Positions 38,531-48,225 of a stretch of 64,000 nucleotides of DNA are shown here, piece by piece. The stretch covers positions 17,588,461 to 17,652,460 of the forward strand of contig NC_083646.1 of assembly GCF_963576545.1 (NCBI RefSeq), read 5' to 3'. The position numbers were made by a program, and so were the translations under genes. Position 1 is the first letter of the stretch, and each line of letters begins with the position of its first letter. The notes below the pieces were generated by a model, which worked only from the letters and a program-made list of their open reading frames with translations, was not told where the DNA came from and did no database searches. This stretch comes from Limanda limanda. Lineage: Eukaryota; Chordata; Actinopteri; Pleuronectiformes; Pleuronectidae.

Positions 38531-41013
38531 GTTATTCAGTAATGGTTAATGAGTAGGCTACTTAATGCATGTCCACTGCAGTTACATATCAGTCAACGTT
38601 CCTGTGTGTTACCATGTGTCGGGGCAGAGGATAAGCGGACAGATGGATATTGCTAAACTGGACTAAACGGACAGTGGTTATTTACTTCATGGCAACTGGG
38701 AATGCATGTTTTTTTCAGGATTTTAGATGTAAAGCACGGTTACATTGTCAAAATTCATTGTCACTGGGTGACCCGATAGTACCAGTGTTTTTGACTTTTT
38801 GCCCCTTCCTCCCTTTTACAGATTCACAAATGATTAAAGTCGTGCACAGGCGCGCGCTGACTCTTGCATCTTCAAACGCAGCACACATTCACCGGCCCTG
38901 CATGGTAGCTAGCAGCTCGTTAGCATTGTTCGCGAGGCCACATGTTGTGCTGTATGTTGCCACTAGACAATTAGCTGCTTTATTTCTGGTTTAACAGCAG
39001 CGGGGTGGACAGGTGACAGGTGTGTTTACAGTGTTTGTGCTCTGAAAGACGTCACAGTGTGGATTGGGGCCAAAAATTAAGCGTATTAATCCGGGTGTCT
39101 TGTTTAAATTGCTGCCAATTGGACTCACATGCACTGACACATGCACTAACATGAGTGTCTGGGTTGGATACCAAAACAAAGAACAGAGAAGCTTCACAAT
39201 CAGAGCGAGTGTGAAGACGTCCTCTGCTCATATCTTGAACATTGAATGTGAACCAGTCACCGGCAGAATGTTTTTGAATTATATTTACCAAAGATCAACT
39301 GCTCACCAGTGAGGGCAATCTGTTTTTTTCCTGAGTTTCTGGATATCGTGGTCAATGACCACTGTCACTGCTCATGTTAACTATCATGTCCGGGCTTATT
39401 TTAGTGTTTTATCCAACAGAGTGTACATATAATCCAACAACACTGGAGTGATATATGGGACCGCACTGAATTTATCACGTGTCAACTTCATCTATTGTTT
39501 TTTGCAGATACATTTAAATATTTATGAACTGACAGGTCGAATTATATTTGACATATAGTAATGAAAAGCAATGTCGCTTCTATCTGGGACCAGATTTCCA
39601 GGTAATTACAGCAATACTATGGGTTCGCTGCGGCGGTGTGATATCACAGAGCTGAAGACATGTCATTCACCTGATGAAGACTGAGGGAACGTAAACATGT
39701 GTGACAACCACCCTTAAAACTTTTCCCCATCACTTAATCTGTCGGGCTCTCGTTGCCCATTTTTCTCTCCCTCTCTCCCTCTTTCACACACACACACACA
39801 CAAGCTGACTTGTTGTCAGCCACATCCACCGCCTGCCAGGTGTGAAGAGGGAGATGGCAGTCAGTAATTGGTGAGAAAGCACTTTGTCACATTGCTGGAT
39901 GGAGGATAGATTACATCCAATATGTTTCTAATGTGGAGACGACAGAAAATATAAATCCTATTTGTGTCTGTAACAGAAACCCAAAGGCAAAATCCAAGAG
40001 TGAAAAACAAAATGTAATAACAATTTTGGACTGATATTTTTAATTTACTTCACTCCAATTTCACAAAAATGCTCATTTTCAAATAATCGTAGATAAGCAA
40101 ACATATAAGTTGGCATGTCAAACAACCATTATTACAAAATATTTCGAATTCTAGATCTAATTCTGAGATCATAATATTGACAACATATACACTGCAGGTG
40201 CAGATAGTGATAATTAGTAAAAACACAACCAAGGAAACACTGTCACACCATTTACATCCTCTACATCTGGGCCACATTCACAATGTATCACACCATTAGG
40301 AATCCTTCCCCAAAGGTTCCCAACAAAGTTTCCTGTTCAGAGCGATTCACAGATCTGCTAAGAGCGACATTAACGATAGTGGTTCAGAGAAATCTTAAGA
40401 GGAACAGTGAGGTCGACAACGTCAAATTAATTTACTCACGGTGTCAGTACATGAGAGAAAAGTATTCACCAATGCAGAGTGTGAAAAGGAAGTAGATTTG
40501 ATTACTTTATGCTGTATTTTGTTATTAAATAAAAGGGTTAAGGTTATGAAAATGAATCGAAGTCGATATTAAATAAATGTTAAATTACAACAAATTAAAA
40601 TAAATATTTTTAATTATTTAAAGATATTTAAATTAAATCCAGATGAAGTAAATGTCAAATTAAAAATGTATTTAGAATGTAAGATAATGTAAATCATTAA
40701 AAAAAATGATCAAATGTAATATAATTCAGCTCAGATTTGTATAGAGCAAGATAAAAAAAAAAGGTTACCTCCTGAAATTATGACAATGCTTTGGAACTCT
40801 AACTTTAACAATGCACATATGGTTTTCTTGTAATGTATGTCTGAACCTCAGCCATGGTACTAAACACTCATTAGATAAAGTAAAAATACTACTCTTTCTT
40901 ACTTTTGCTCCCTCTCTCCTTCTCTTCATTTGACCCTGACTCTGATATTGACTGACTGCACCATCAAGGCCCTGAAAGAGCAGAGCTCCACTTCCGTTAT
41001 GTCAAAACCATCT

Positions 41014-41016
<3 letters not shown>
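38531..41016. other. Intergenic, AT-rich toward the right
   Basis: 38840-39010 is CpG-containing with a GCTAGCAGC patch. 40500-40760 is very AT-rich with TAAAT words. No gene recognised. Confidence 0.45.

Positions 41017-41061
<45 letters not shown>
41017..41061. repeat. GT microsatellite
   Basis: (GT)n tract about 65 bp upstream of the 41126 hairpin. Confidence 0.9.
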
Positions 41062-41063
<2 letters not shown>

Positions 41064-41125
41064 ACTCGTATTTCTTACTTTGTGAGGTCCAGTGGCAAGG
41101 AGCACACCCACGGTGTGGGGCCCTG

Positions 41126-41165
41126 AAACGGTGTGGGGCCCTAAATGGTGGGCCCCACACCGTTT
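41126..41165. repeat. Perfect 16-bp inverted repeat (hairpin)
   Basis: The arms AAACGGTGTGGGGCCC (41126-41141) and GGGCCCCACACCGTTT (41150-41165) are exact reverse complements separated by 8 nt. A further direct copy of CGGTGTGGGGCCCT precedes them at 41111. The hairpin lies just upstream of the proposed promoter. Confidence 0.85.
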
Positions 41166-41269
41166 ATTGCTTTAAATGAGCTCAGGAACCTCCCCTCATG
41201 CCCCCCTTGCTTCTTCTTCACTTGGCCCACAAGGTAACAAAAAGTGGAAAAGTGTGTGTGAAATTATTT

Positions 41270-41365
41270 GCTCTCTACTGCCCCCTACTTCCGGTTTGGC
41301 CATTTTGGCCCACACACACCAGCTACAAGTGTGTAACCTTTCAGCCAATGATACGGGACGTGGGC
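41270..41365 (+). promoter_or_regulatory. TATA-less promoter of the novel repeat-exon gene
   Basis: An ETS-type word ACTTCCGG (about 41289-41296), a YY1-like GGCCATTTTGG just after it, an inverted-CCAAT neighbourhood (AGCCAATGA near 41344) and a GC box GGGCGGGGC lie within 90 bp. They sit directly upstream of a consensus splice donor. This is the usual layout of a housekeeping-type TATA-less promoter. A perfect 16-bp inverted repeat lies about 110 bp upstream. Its role as a promoter is inferred. Confidence 0.45.
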
Positions 41366-41419
41366 GGGGCCTAGCGAATGCCGTGTTGTGGACCGGGCCT
41401 GCTGCTTAATGGATGACAG
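41360..41419 (+). other. Putative first exon of the novel repeat-exon gene
   Basis: A CpG-rich segment ends ATGACAG followed by GTAAGC, a near-perfect donor, at 41419/41420. Two ATGs are present. The one at about 41382 reads into a TGA before the donor. The one in AATGGATGACAG would read across the splice into 42543 and stop at 42607. The exon is therefore best read as a leader. The 5' boundary is unknown. Confidence 0.4.
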
Positions 41420-41547
41420 GTAAGCTGGATAGTTTTAGTGGAGCTTGACTTGGTTTATATGACATTTTATTGTTCCTCCCCACAGTTTCTTACAACTGCA
41501 GTGCAACAATTTCACCATTGAGGATTAATAAAATATTTTATCCAGAT

Positions 41548-42200
41548 CTCTAGCTGCTAATGTTAGCATCGGATTGCTAGCTGCTAATATTAGTGTTGTA
41601 TCACTAGCTGCTAATAATAGTGTATTATCACTGCCAAACCTTAGCACCGGATTGCTAGCTGCTAATGTTAGCATCGAATCGCTAGCTGCTAACATTAGCA
41701 TCGGCTCCCTAGCTGCTCATGTTAGTGTCCTATCTCTGGCTAACGTTAGCATCGGATAGCTAGCTGCTAACGTTAGCATCGAATCGCTAGCTGCTAATAT
41801 TAGCATCGGATCCCTAGCTGCTCATGTTAGTGTCCTATCTCCGGCTAACGTTAGCATCGGATAGCTAGCTGCTAACGTTAGCATCGAATCGCTAGCTGCT
41901 AATATTAGCATCGGCTCCCTAGCTGCTCATGTTGGTGTCCTATCTCTGGCTAACGTTAGCATCGGATAGCTAGCTGCTAATATTAGCATCGGCTCCCTAG
42001 CTGCTCATGTTGGTGTCCTATCTCTGGCTAACGTTAGCATCGGATAGCTAGCTGCTAACGTTAGCATCGAAACGCTAGCTGCTAATATTAGCATCGGATC
42101 CCTAGCTGCTCATGTTAGTGTCCTATCACTGGCTTATGTTAGCATCGGATTGCTAGCTGCTATTATTAACAGCAGATCACTAGCTTCTTATAGTAGCACA
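41548..42200 (+). repeat. Minisatellite (GCTAGCTGCTAAYRTTAGCA type)
   Basis: Tandem 25-28 bp units of the form GCTAGCTGCTAAYRTTAGCA plus TCGGAT. Some alternate with a variant CCCTAGCTGCTCATGTTAGTG, giving a higher-order period of roughly 75-130 bp. The array decays toward 42200. It occupies the first intron of the proposed gene. A long open frame inside it is a by-product of the repeat. Confidence 0.9.
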
Positions 42201-42542
42201 AGATAGCTGGCTGCTGATGGGCTGATCAATATGAATTATTACTATTATGCTGTTTTTGTTTGCCTTTATGTTTATATAAGTATTTAAACATCACTGCAGC
42301 ATCAGTATTCCAGTTTGCCTTTAAAAAAGGGCATATGTGTATTGTGTATTACATGGTTGATCCTATACAAGTATTATTTTAATAAGAAGAATGGCTTCAT
42401 GAGTTGAATGCTGGGGTTCATGATTACTAGTGAATGTTATTATGCAATTGGCACAAACCTCTTGAACACACCTGTAGTTCTGATGACTAATCCTAGATAA
42501 TAAATACTTGTTTGCTGTCTAATTTGAAAATGATTTTCACAG

Positions 42543-42655
42543 AGCCACAATGTTAAAGAGGAAGAGGATCCAGCCTGCAGTGGATGCAATATCGTGGGTT
42601 CTGTCTTAAAGGGAGAAGCAGTGTTTTATAGAAAAATATATTGATAATAATAAAG
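42543..42655 (+). other. Putative second (leader) exon of the novel repeat-exon gene
   Basis: A 113-nt block is bounded by an acceptor (GATTTTCACAG) and a strong donor (AAAG/GTAAGA). Joined to the first exon, the small frame beginning ATGGATGACAG ends at TAA 42607-42609. A second frame runs from the first base for about 31 codons (including VKEEDPACSGCNIVGSVLKG) but also stops before the donor. It is therefore non-coding, or holds an upstream ORF, in this gene model. Confidence 0.35.
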
Positions 42656-43609
42656 GTAAGAAGCATGTCTGGTCCAGTAGGTGTAGCATATTGTGCATTC
42701 CTCAGTACTATTCATTAATATTTACATGTGGTATAAATATATATTTAAAAAACATCTCAGAAGCAGACATTTAAAAACAAAAAACAACTTGTTTATGGCT
42801 GCTGTTTTAGTAAAATGAATGCAGCCTTGTATGGGCAATTTTACACTGGCTTCTATCATAAATATTTACATTAAATATAGTTGAAATAGATTAAATTGCA
42901 TCACATTGTTTTCAGTTGTATATTGCTTGTGTTATAAATACATACCCTTGTTGTTGGAGAATGATTACATGCTAGCTCCAACTTATTTAAAAAAGGGCTG
43001 CATAATTAATCAAATAGTAATTGTGATCATTATTTTGGTCTTCCACAATTAAATAAACATGATCGACTGACTATTGACATTTAAAATGCAGGTTTCGCTA
43101 ACAGAAAGCTCTTATACGCTGCATATAAAATCAAGTAGTCCCTAAACTAATATGTTGTGTGCATCCTGCATTGGCAGCCTGAATATACAATTCCTGGATG
43201 TTGTGGCTGCACTCGAGAGTAGAAAAGGGATATCCAGAGAGACAGCTAGACAAAAACCAGAGGCAGAAGCTAGTCCCTTGAAACAAATCATCGTCCCATT
43301 GTTTTTGAGGTAATTCAGATTTAGGAGAGTTGTGATCATTAACAACAAAAATCATATCCAAAGAGTGCATGTCACTTGCCTGCTCCACAAATATTGAACC
43401 CCCTGAAAAAACACAATGAACTGCAGTTCGATAAATGCATGAAGGCCAAGAAGGAGAATATTGTATTGGGTGACAAAATAATATTTCTAATGTCTAAATG
43501 TTTGTATTCCTCCATTTATATAGAATTGATTGTGATCTGTGTTTTGAAAGATAATTATGTGATTTCTCAGAACTAAATATTACTTTTTGTTTTTTTATCT
43601 GAATTGCAG

Positions 43610-43711
43610 ATGACCAACTTGAAGCCTCCTGCTGTGGCAGTAGAGACCCAGATATTAAAAGCTGATCCGAGCTCCCATGGAGATTCAAATACAGACAGTT
43701 CAAACTCACAG
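43610..43711 (+). CDS. Repeat exon 1 of the novel gene (34 codons, candidate start)
   Basis: A 102-nt exon flanked by TTTATCTGAATTGCAG and GTAAAAG. It reads MTNLKPPAVAVETQILKADP, then a Ser/Asn/Asp-rich tail ending SSNSQ. Of the three frames only this one is open: the second stops at TGA immediately and the third stops at TGA after 17 codons. Length is a multiple of 3 and the phase is 0-0, so any number of copies can be spliced without a frameshift. The exon begins with ATG with A at -3 once joined to the upstream exon, making it the likeliest translation start. No family is recognised. The tail is hydrophilic, with no signal peptide or membrane segment. Confidence 0.5.
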
Positions 43712-44421
43712 GTAAAAGAATGATGAAGACGCTGTCATCACAAACTGTTTATGTTGATCTCTACACTATCTAGTTCATTAACGAAGATATTATGGTGTTG
43801 ATATAGCATTCTGATGCAGCTTTTCATTGAGGGTTATGTGTTATGGGTCATGTTCATTGGTTGATGTGGTAGACTTCTAAATGAAGGAACATAGTTTATG
43901 ACCAGTGAACCTCACTAAAACCATACACACACATCTCTAGTATTTTCCTTATGGGGCCTTATTCATCTCACACACACACATTCTGTTTCTAGTGATGCTT
44001 AGTGGGGCCCTCCCGTTTGGATCCAACTTTTAGAGATTTTACTCGAACATACACACACTCATAAACGTGTCTAGTGATACCCTTATGGGGCCCTCCCATT
44101 TGGATCTCACTTTAAGAGATTTTACATCAGTAAGGCAACTCCTCTCATTATCTAAACCAAGTTATTACGGACATAATATTAAACTCTCTGAACTGTTATA
44201 TGTTTAAAAAGGGTATTTTGAATGTGATCGCTTCAGCCTCTTATATGTTGTTATGGCTGTAGTTCAGATCTTCAGAAACGTCTGTGCCACACACTTAGCT
44301 TTAGTTATATGCTGTTTTAGAAACGTTTATCACAGAGCTGACTTTTATAACTTGTCAATACCTTCACAAACCTCATCAGCATCAATTCATTATGTGTTTT
44401 TGTTTTTTATCTGAATTGCAG

Positions 44422-44523
44422 ATGACCAACTTGCAGCCTCCTGCTGTGGCAGTAGAGACCCAGATATTAAAAGCTGATCCGAGCTCCCATGGAGATTCAA
44501 ATACAGACAGTTCAAACTCACAG
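44422..44523 (+). CDS. Repeat exon 2 of the novel gene
   Basis: Same 102-nt exon with the same splice sites, 812 bp after the first copy. It differs by one base, changing Lys5 to Gln (MTNLQPP). The intron between copies 1 and 2 is also near-identical to the next one, apart from small indels. The unit therefore arose by recent tandem duplication of exon plus intron. Confidence 0.5.
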
Positions 44524-45218
44524 GTAAAAGAATGATGAAGATGCTGTCATCACAAACTGTTTATGTTGATCTCTACACTATCTAGTTCATTAACGAAGAT
44601 ATTATGGTGTTGATATAGCATTCTGATACAGCTTTTCATTGAGGGTTACTCATTGGTTGATGTGGTAGACTTCTGATTGAAGGAACATAGTTTATGACCA
44701 GTGAACCTCACTAAAACACGCACACACACATCTCTAGTATTTTCCTTATGGGGCCTTATTCATCTCACACACACACATTCTGTTTCTAGTGATGCTTAGT
44801 GGGGCCCTCCCGTTTTGATCCAACTTTTAGAGATTTTACTCGAACACACACACACTCATAAACGTGTCTAGTGATACCCTTATGGGGCCCTCCCGTTTGG
44901 ATCTCACTTTAAGAGATTTTACATCAGTAAGGCAACTCCTCTCATTATCTAAACCAAGTTATTACAGACATAATATTAAACTCTCTGAACTGTTATATGT
45001 TTAAAAAGGGTATTTTGAATGTGATCACTTCAGCCTCTAATATGTTGTTATGGCTGTAGTTCAGATATTCAGAAATGTCTGTGCCACACACTTAGCTTTA
45101 GTTTTATGCTGTTTTTGAAACGTTTATCACAGAGCTGACTTTTGTAACTTGTCAATACCTTCACAAACCTCATCAGCATCAATTCATTATGTGTTTTTGT
45201 TTTTTATCTGAATTGCAG

Positions 45219-45320
45219 ATGACCAACTTGCAGCCTCCTGCTGTGGCAGTAGAGACCCAGATATTAAAAGCTGATCCGAGCTCCCATGGAGATTCAAATA
45301 CAGACAGTGCAAACTCACAG
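45219..45320 (+). CDS. Repeat exon 3 of the novel gene
   Basis: Third 102-nt copy, 797 bp after copy 2, with intact AG and GT sites. One base differs from copy 2, changing a Ser near the end to Ala (tail SANSQ instead of SSNSQ). The reading frame is preserved. Confidence 0.5.
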
Positions 45321-46017
45321 GTAAAAGAATGATGAAGACGCTGTCATCACAAACTGTTTATGTTGATCTCTACACTATCTAGTTCATTAACGAAGATATT
45401 ATGGTGTTGATATAGCATTCTGATGCAGCTTTTCATTGAGGGTTACTCATTGGTTGATGTGGTAGACTTCTGATTGAAGGAACATAGTTTATGACCAGTG
45501 AACCTCACTAAAACACGCACACACACATCTCTAGTATTTTCCTTATGGGGCCTTATTCATCTCACACAGACACACATTCTGTTTCTAGTGATGCTTAGTG
45601 GGGCCCTCCCGTTTGGATCCAACTTTTAGAGATTTTACTCGAACACACACACACTCATAAACGTGTCTAGTGATACCCTTATGGGGCCCTCCGGTTTGGA
45701 TCTCACTTTAAGAGATTTTACATCAGTAAGGCAACACCTCTCAATATCTAAACCAAATTATTACAGACAGGATATTAAACTCTCTGAACTGGTATATGTT
45801 TAAAAAGGGTATTTTGAATGTGATCACTTCAGCCTCTTATATGTTGTTATGGCTGTAGTTCAGCTCTTCAGAAACGTCTGTGCCACACACTTAGCTTTAG
45901 TTATATGCTGTTTTAGAAACGTTTATCACAGAGCTGACTTCTGTAACTTGTCAATACCTTCACAAACCTCATCAGCATCAATTCATTATGTGTTTTCGTT
46001 TTTTATCTGAATTGCAG

Positions 46018-46119
46018 ATGACCAACTTGCAGCCTCCTGCTGTGGCAGTAGAGACCCAGATACTAAAAGCTGATCCGAGCTCCCATGGAGATTCAAATAC
46101 AGACAGTGCAAACTCACAG
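46018..46119 (+). CDS. Repeat exon 4 of the novel gene
   Basis: Fourth 102-nt copy, 799 bp after copy 3, with intact splice sites. Relative to copy 3 it carries one synonymous change (TTA to CTA, Leu). The downstream intron is longer (1058 bp) because it contains an expanded minisatellite of about 45-bp units. Confidence 0.5.
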
Positions 46120-46305
46120 GTAAAAGAATGATGAAGACACTGTCATCACAAACTGTTAATGTTGATCTCTACACTATCTAGTTCATTAACGAAGATATTA
46201 TGGTGTTGATATAGCATTCTGATACAGCTTTTCATTGAGGGTTACTCATTGGTTGATGTGGTAGACTTCTGATTGAAGGAACATAGTTTATGACCAGTGC
46301 ACCTA

Positions 46306-46890
46306 ACTAAAACAAGCACACACACATCTCTAGTCTTTTCCTTATGGGGCCTAATTCATCTCTCACACGCACATCTCTAGTCTTTTCCTTATGGGGCCCA
46401 ATTCATCTCTCACACACACATCTCTAGTCTTTTCCTTATGGGGCCCAATTCATCTCACACACACACATCTCTAGTCTTTTCCTTATGGGGCCCAATTCAT
46501 CTCACACACACACACATCTCGAGTCTTTTCCTTATGGGGCCCAATTCATCTCACACACACACATCTCTAGTCTTTTCCTTATGGGGCCCAATTCATCTCA
46601 CACACACACACATCTCTAGTCTTTTCCTTATGGGGCCCAATTCATCTCACACACACACATCTCTAGTCTTTTCCTTATGGGGCCCAATTCATCTCTCACA
46701 CACACATCTCTAGTCTTTTCCTTATGGGGCCCAATTCATCTCACACACACGCACATCTCTAGTCTTTTCCTTATGGGGCCCAAATCATCTCCCACACACA
46801 CATCTCTAGTCTTTTCCTTATGGGGCCCAATTCATCTCTCACACACACATCTCTAGTCTTTTCCTTATGGGGCCCAATTCATCTCTCACA
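46306..46890 (+). repeat. Minisatellite, ~45-bp unit, about a dozen copies
   Basis: The unit is roughly CACACACATCTCTAG followed by TCTTTTCCTTATGGGGCCCA and ATTCATCTC, repeated about 12 times with small differences in CA length. A single copy of a related motif exists in the other array introns, so it expanded locally in the last intron. Confidence 0.9.
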
Positions 46891-47177
46891 CAAGGCAACA
46901 CCTCTCAATATCTAAACCAAGTTATTACAGATATAATATTAAACTCTCTGAACTGTTATATGTTACATGTATTTTGAAGGTGATCGCTTCAGCCTCTTAT
47001 ATGTTGTCATGACAGTAGTTCAGATCTTCAGAAACGTCTGTGCCACACACTTAGCTTTAGTTATATGCGGTTTTAGAAACGTTTATCACAGAGCTGACTT
47101 ATGTAACTTGTCAATATCTTCACAAACCTCATCAGCATCAATTCATTATGTGTTTTTGTTTTTTATCTGAATTTCAG

Positions 47178-47240
47178 GTGACCAACTGGCAGCCTCCTGC
47201 TGTGGCAGTAGAGATTGGAAAGCAATCAAGTTTTTCATAA
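47178..47240 (+). CDS. Terminal coding exon of the novel gene (truncated repeat copy)
   Basis: After a GAATTTCAG acceptor the exon copies the first 36 nt of the repeat exon (VTNWQPPAVAVE), with GTG in place of ATG. It then diverges to IGKQSSFS and TAA at 47238-47240. The frame agrees with the four upstream exons. The joined product is 4 x 34 + 20 = 156 residues. The exon continues as 3' UTR to an AATAAA at 47643. The gene thus ends in a half-copy of its own repeated exon, which suggests recombination between the repeat and the original last exon. Confidence 0.5.
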   Translation: MTNWQPPAVAVEIGKQSSFS

Positions 47241-47665
47241 AAAATAGGATCACTGCAATGAAAAGTAAAATGTAATGAAATGCCATGTTGTTTGAGACAA
47301 TTTGCACTAACCTCACTCTTCAGGTTCCTACACACAGGTTATTTATTGTTTTTGAGTGTGTATTTAATATTTCCGGGTGTGTTATGTGGAATGTGCCTGC
47401 CATTATGGGTTGGCCTGGGTCTATACCCTAAGTAAAAATAATTAAAAACAAGCTCTTGCCAAGAGCAGCTTTCTTTTTTACACAAAACTTTGTTTTGTAC
47501 AATGTTTGTATTTAATATTTTCTAGTTATGTTAAATGTACCTGCCATAATGGGTTGGTCTGAGTCTATACCCTAAGTTTAAAAAAAATGTTTTTGAGAGC
47601 AGCTTTTTGTCCACAAAACATTGTTTTGTACAATGTTTCTTGAATAAAAGTCTCCATGATACAGA
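47241..47665 (+). other. 3' UTR and poly(A) signal of the novel gene, with an internal direct repeat
   Basis: No further coding. Two diverged copies of a roughly 150-bp unit sit in tandem, at about 47355-47505 and 47506-47640. Each contains GTATTTAATATTT, CCTGCCATWATGGGTTGG, GTCTATACCCTAAGT and TTTGTACAATGTTT. The AATAAA hexamer is at 47643-47648. Confidence 0.5.
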
Positions 47666-47939
47666 TATGTTGAGGAGGATGTCATTATTTGACTACCACG
47701 TCACTGAGCTAACCAGGGATGTGAATTGGTTGGTAAGAGGGAAAAGAGACAAGATGCAGAATGTATGAATTGTACACAGCAAAGTAAATAACTGATGCAG
47801 TTGATTGTACCAGCTGTTGTGATTATATCCTAAAATGGTTTGCATCAGTCAAATCATAAGAATCTTATCGTCCAAAAATACTATTAGTGTACTTAAACCG
47901 ATTTTATCCTCTACTAATGCTGAGATCCCCGCTAAGATA

Positions 47940-48225
47940 GAAAAACTAGAGATATGTATGTGTGTGTGAAATTGGACCCCACAAGAGTGGAACGCTAGAA
48001 ACCGAGCCCCACAAGTGACCAAAAAACTAGCGTGACACAAAAGTTTTGAATATTGTAACTTCAAAGTGATAGCTGTTTTTAGAATTTTTTTATTATTTTC
48101 CCTGATTTTTTACAATGCTGTAGAACCACTGGAAATGGTGGACCCCACAATGATACAAAGACAGAACGGACCTCCTGACGTGACAAAAACGAGTATGTGT
48201 GTGTGTGTGTGTGTGTGTGTGCATG
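47940..48225 (-). repeat. Inverted diverged copy of the GGGGCC microsatellite-associated motif
   Basis: CTAGAGATATGTATGTGTG, GGACCCCACAAGAGTGG and GTGGACCCCACAATG are reverse-complement relatives of the motif found in the repeat-exon introns. A GT microsatellite closes the block (48197-48221). Confidence 0.45.

Larger units (their letters stand above)
43590..47215 (+). repeat. Tandem array of ~800-bp exon-plus-intron units
   Basis: Four units of about 797-812 bp, and a fifth partial one, each hold one 102-nt exon and a near-identical intron. Homology begins only about 20 bp upstream of the first exon copy and ends inside the terminal exon. The introns also carry a fish microsatellite-associated motif (ACACACATCTCTAG, then TTTTCCTTATGGGGCC). 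Confidence 0.9.

Noticed and set aside
41176..41409. 77-codon frame over the proposed promoter and first exon
   Set aside because: It spans promoter motifs, stops before the donor and has no protein character.
41574..41759. Open frame inside the GCTAGC minisatellite
   Set aside because: Its length follows from the repeat period; it lies within a proposed intron.
43376..43576. 66-codon frame just upstream of the first repeat exon, with a lysine-rich segment
   Set aside because: No convincing acceptor and donor bracket it, and it is not in the duplicated unit; it could be a lost exon but support is too weak.
46438..46713. 91-codon frame with repeated GPNSSHTHTSLVFSL-type units
   Set aside because: It is a translation of the 45-bp intronic minisatellite, not a gene.
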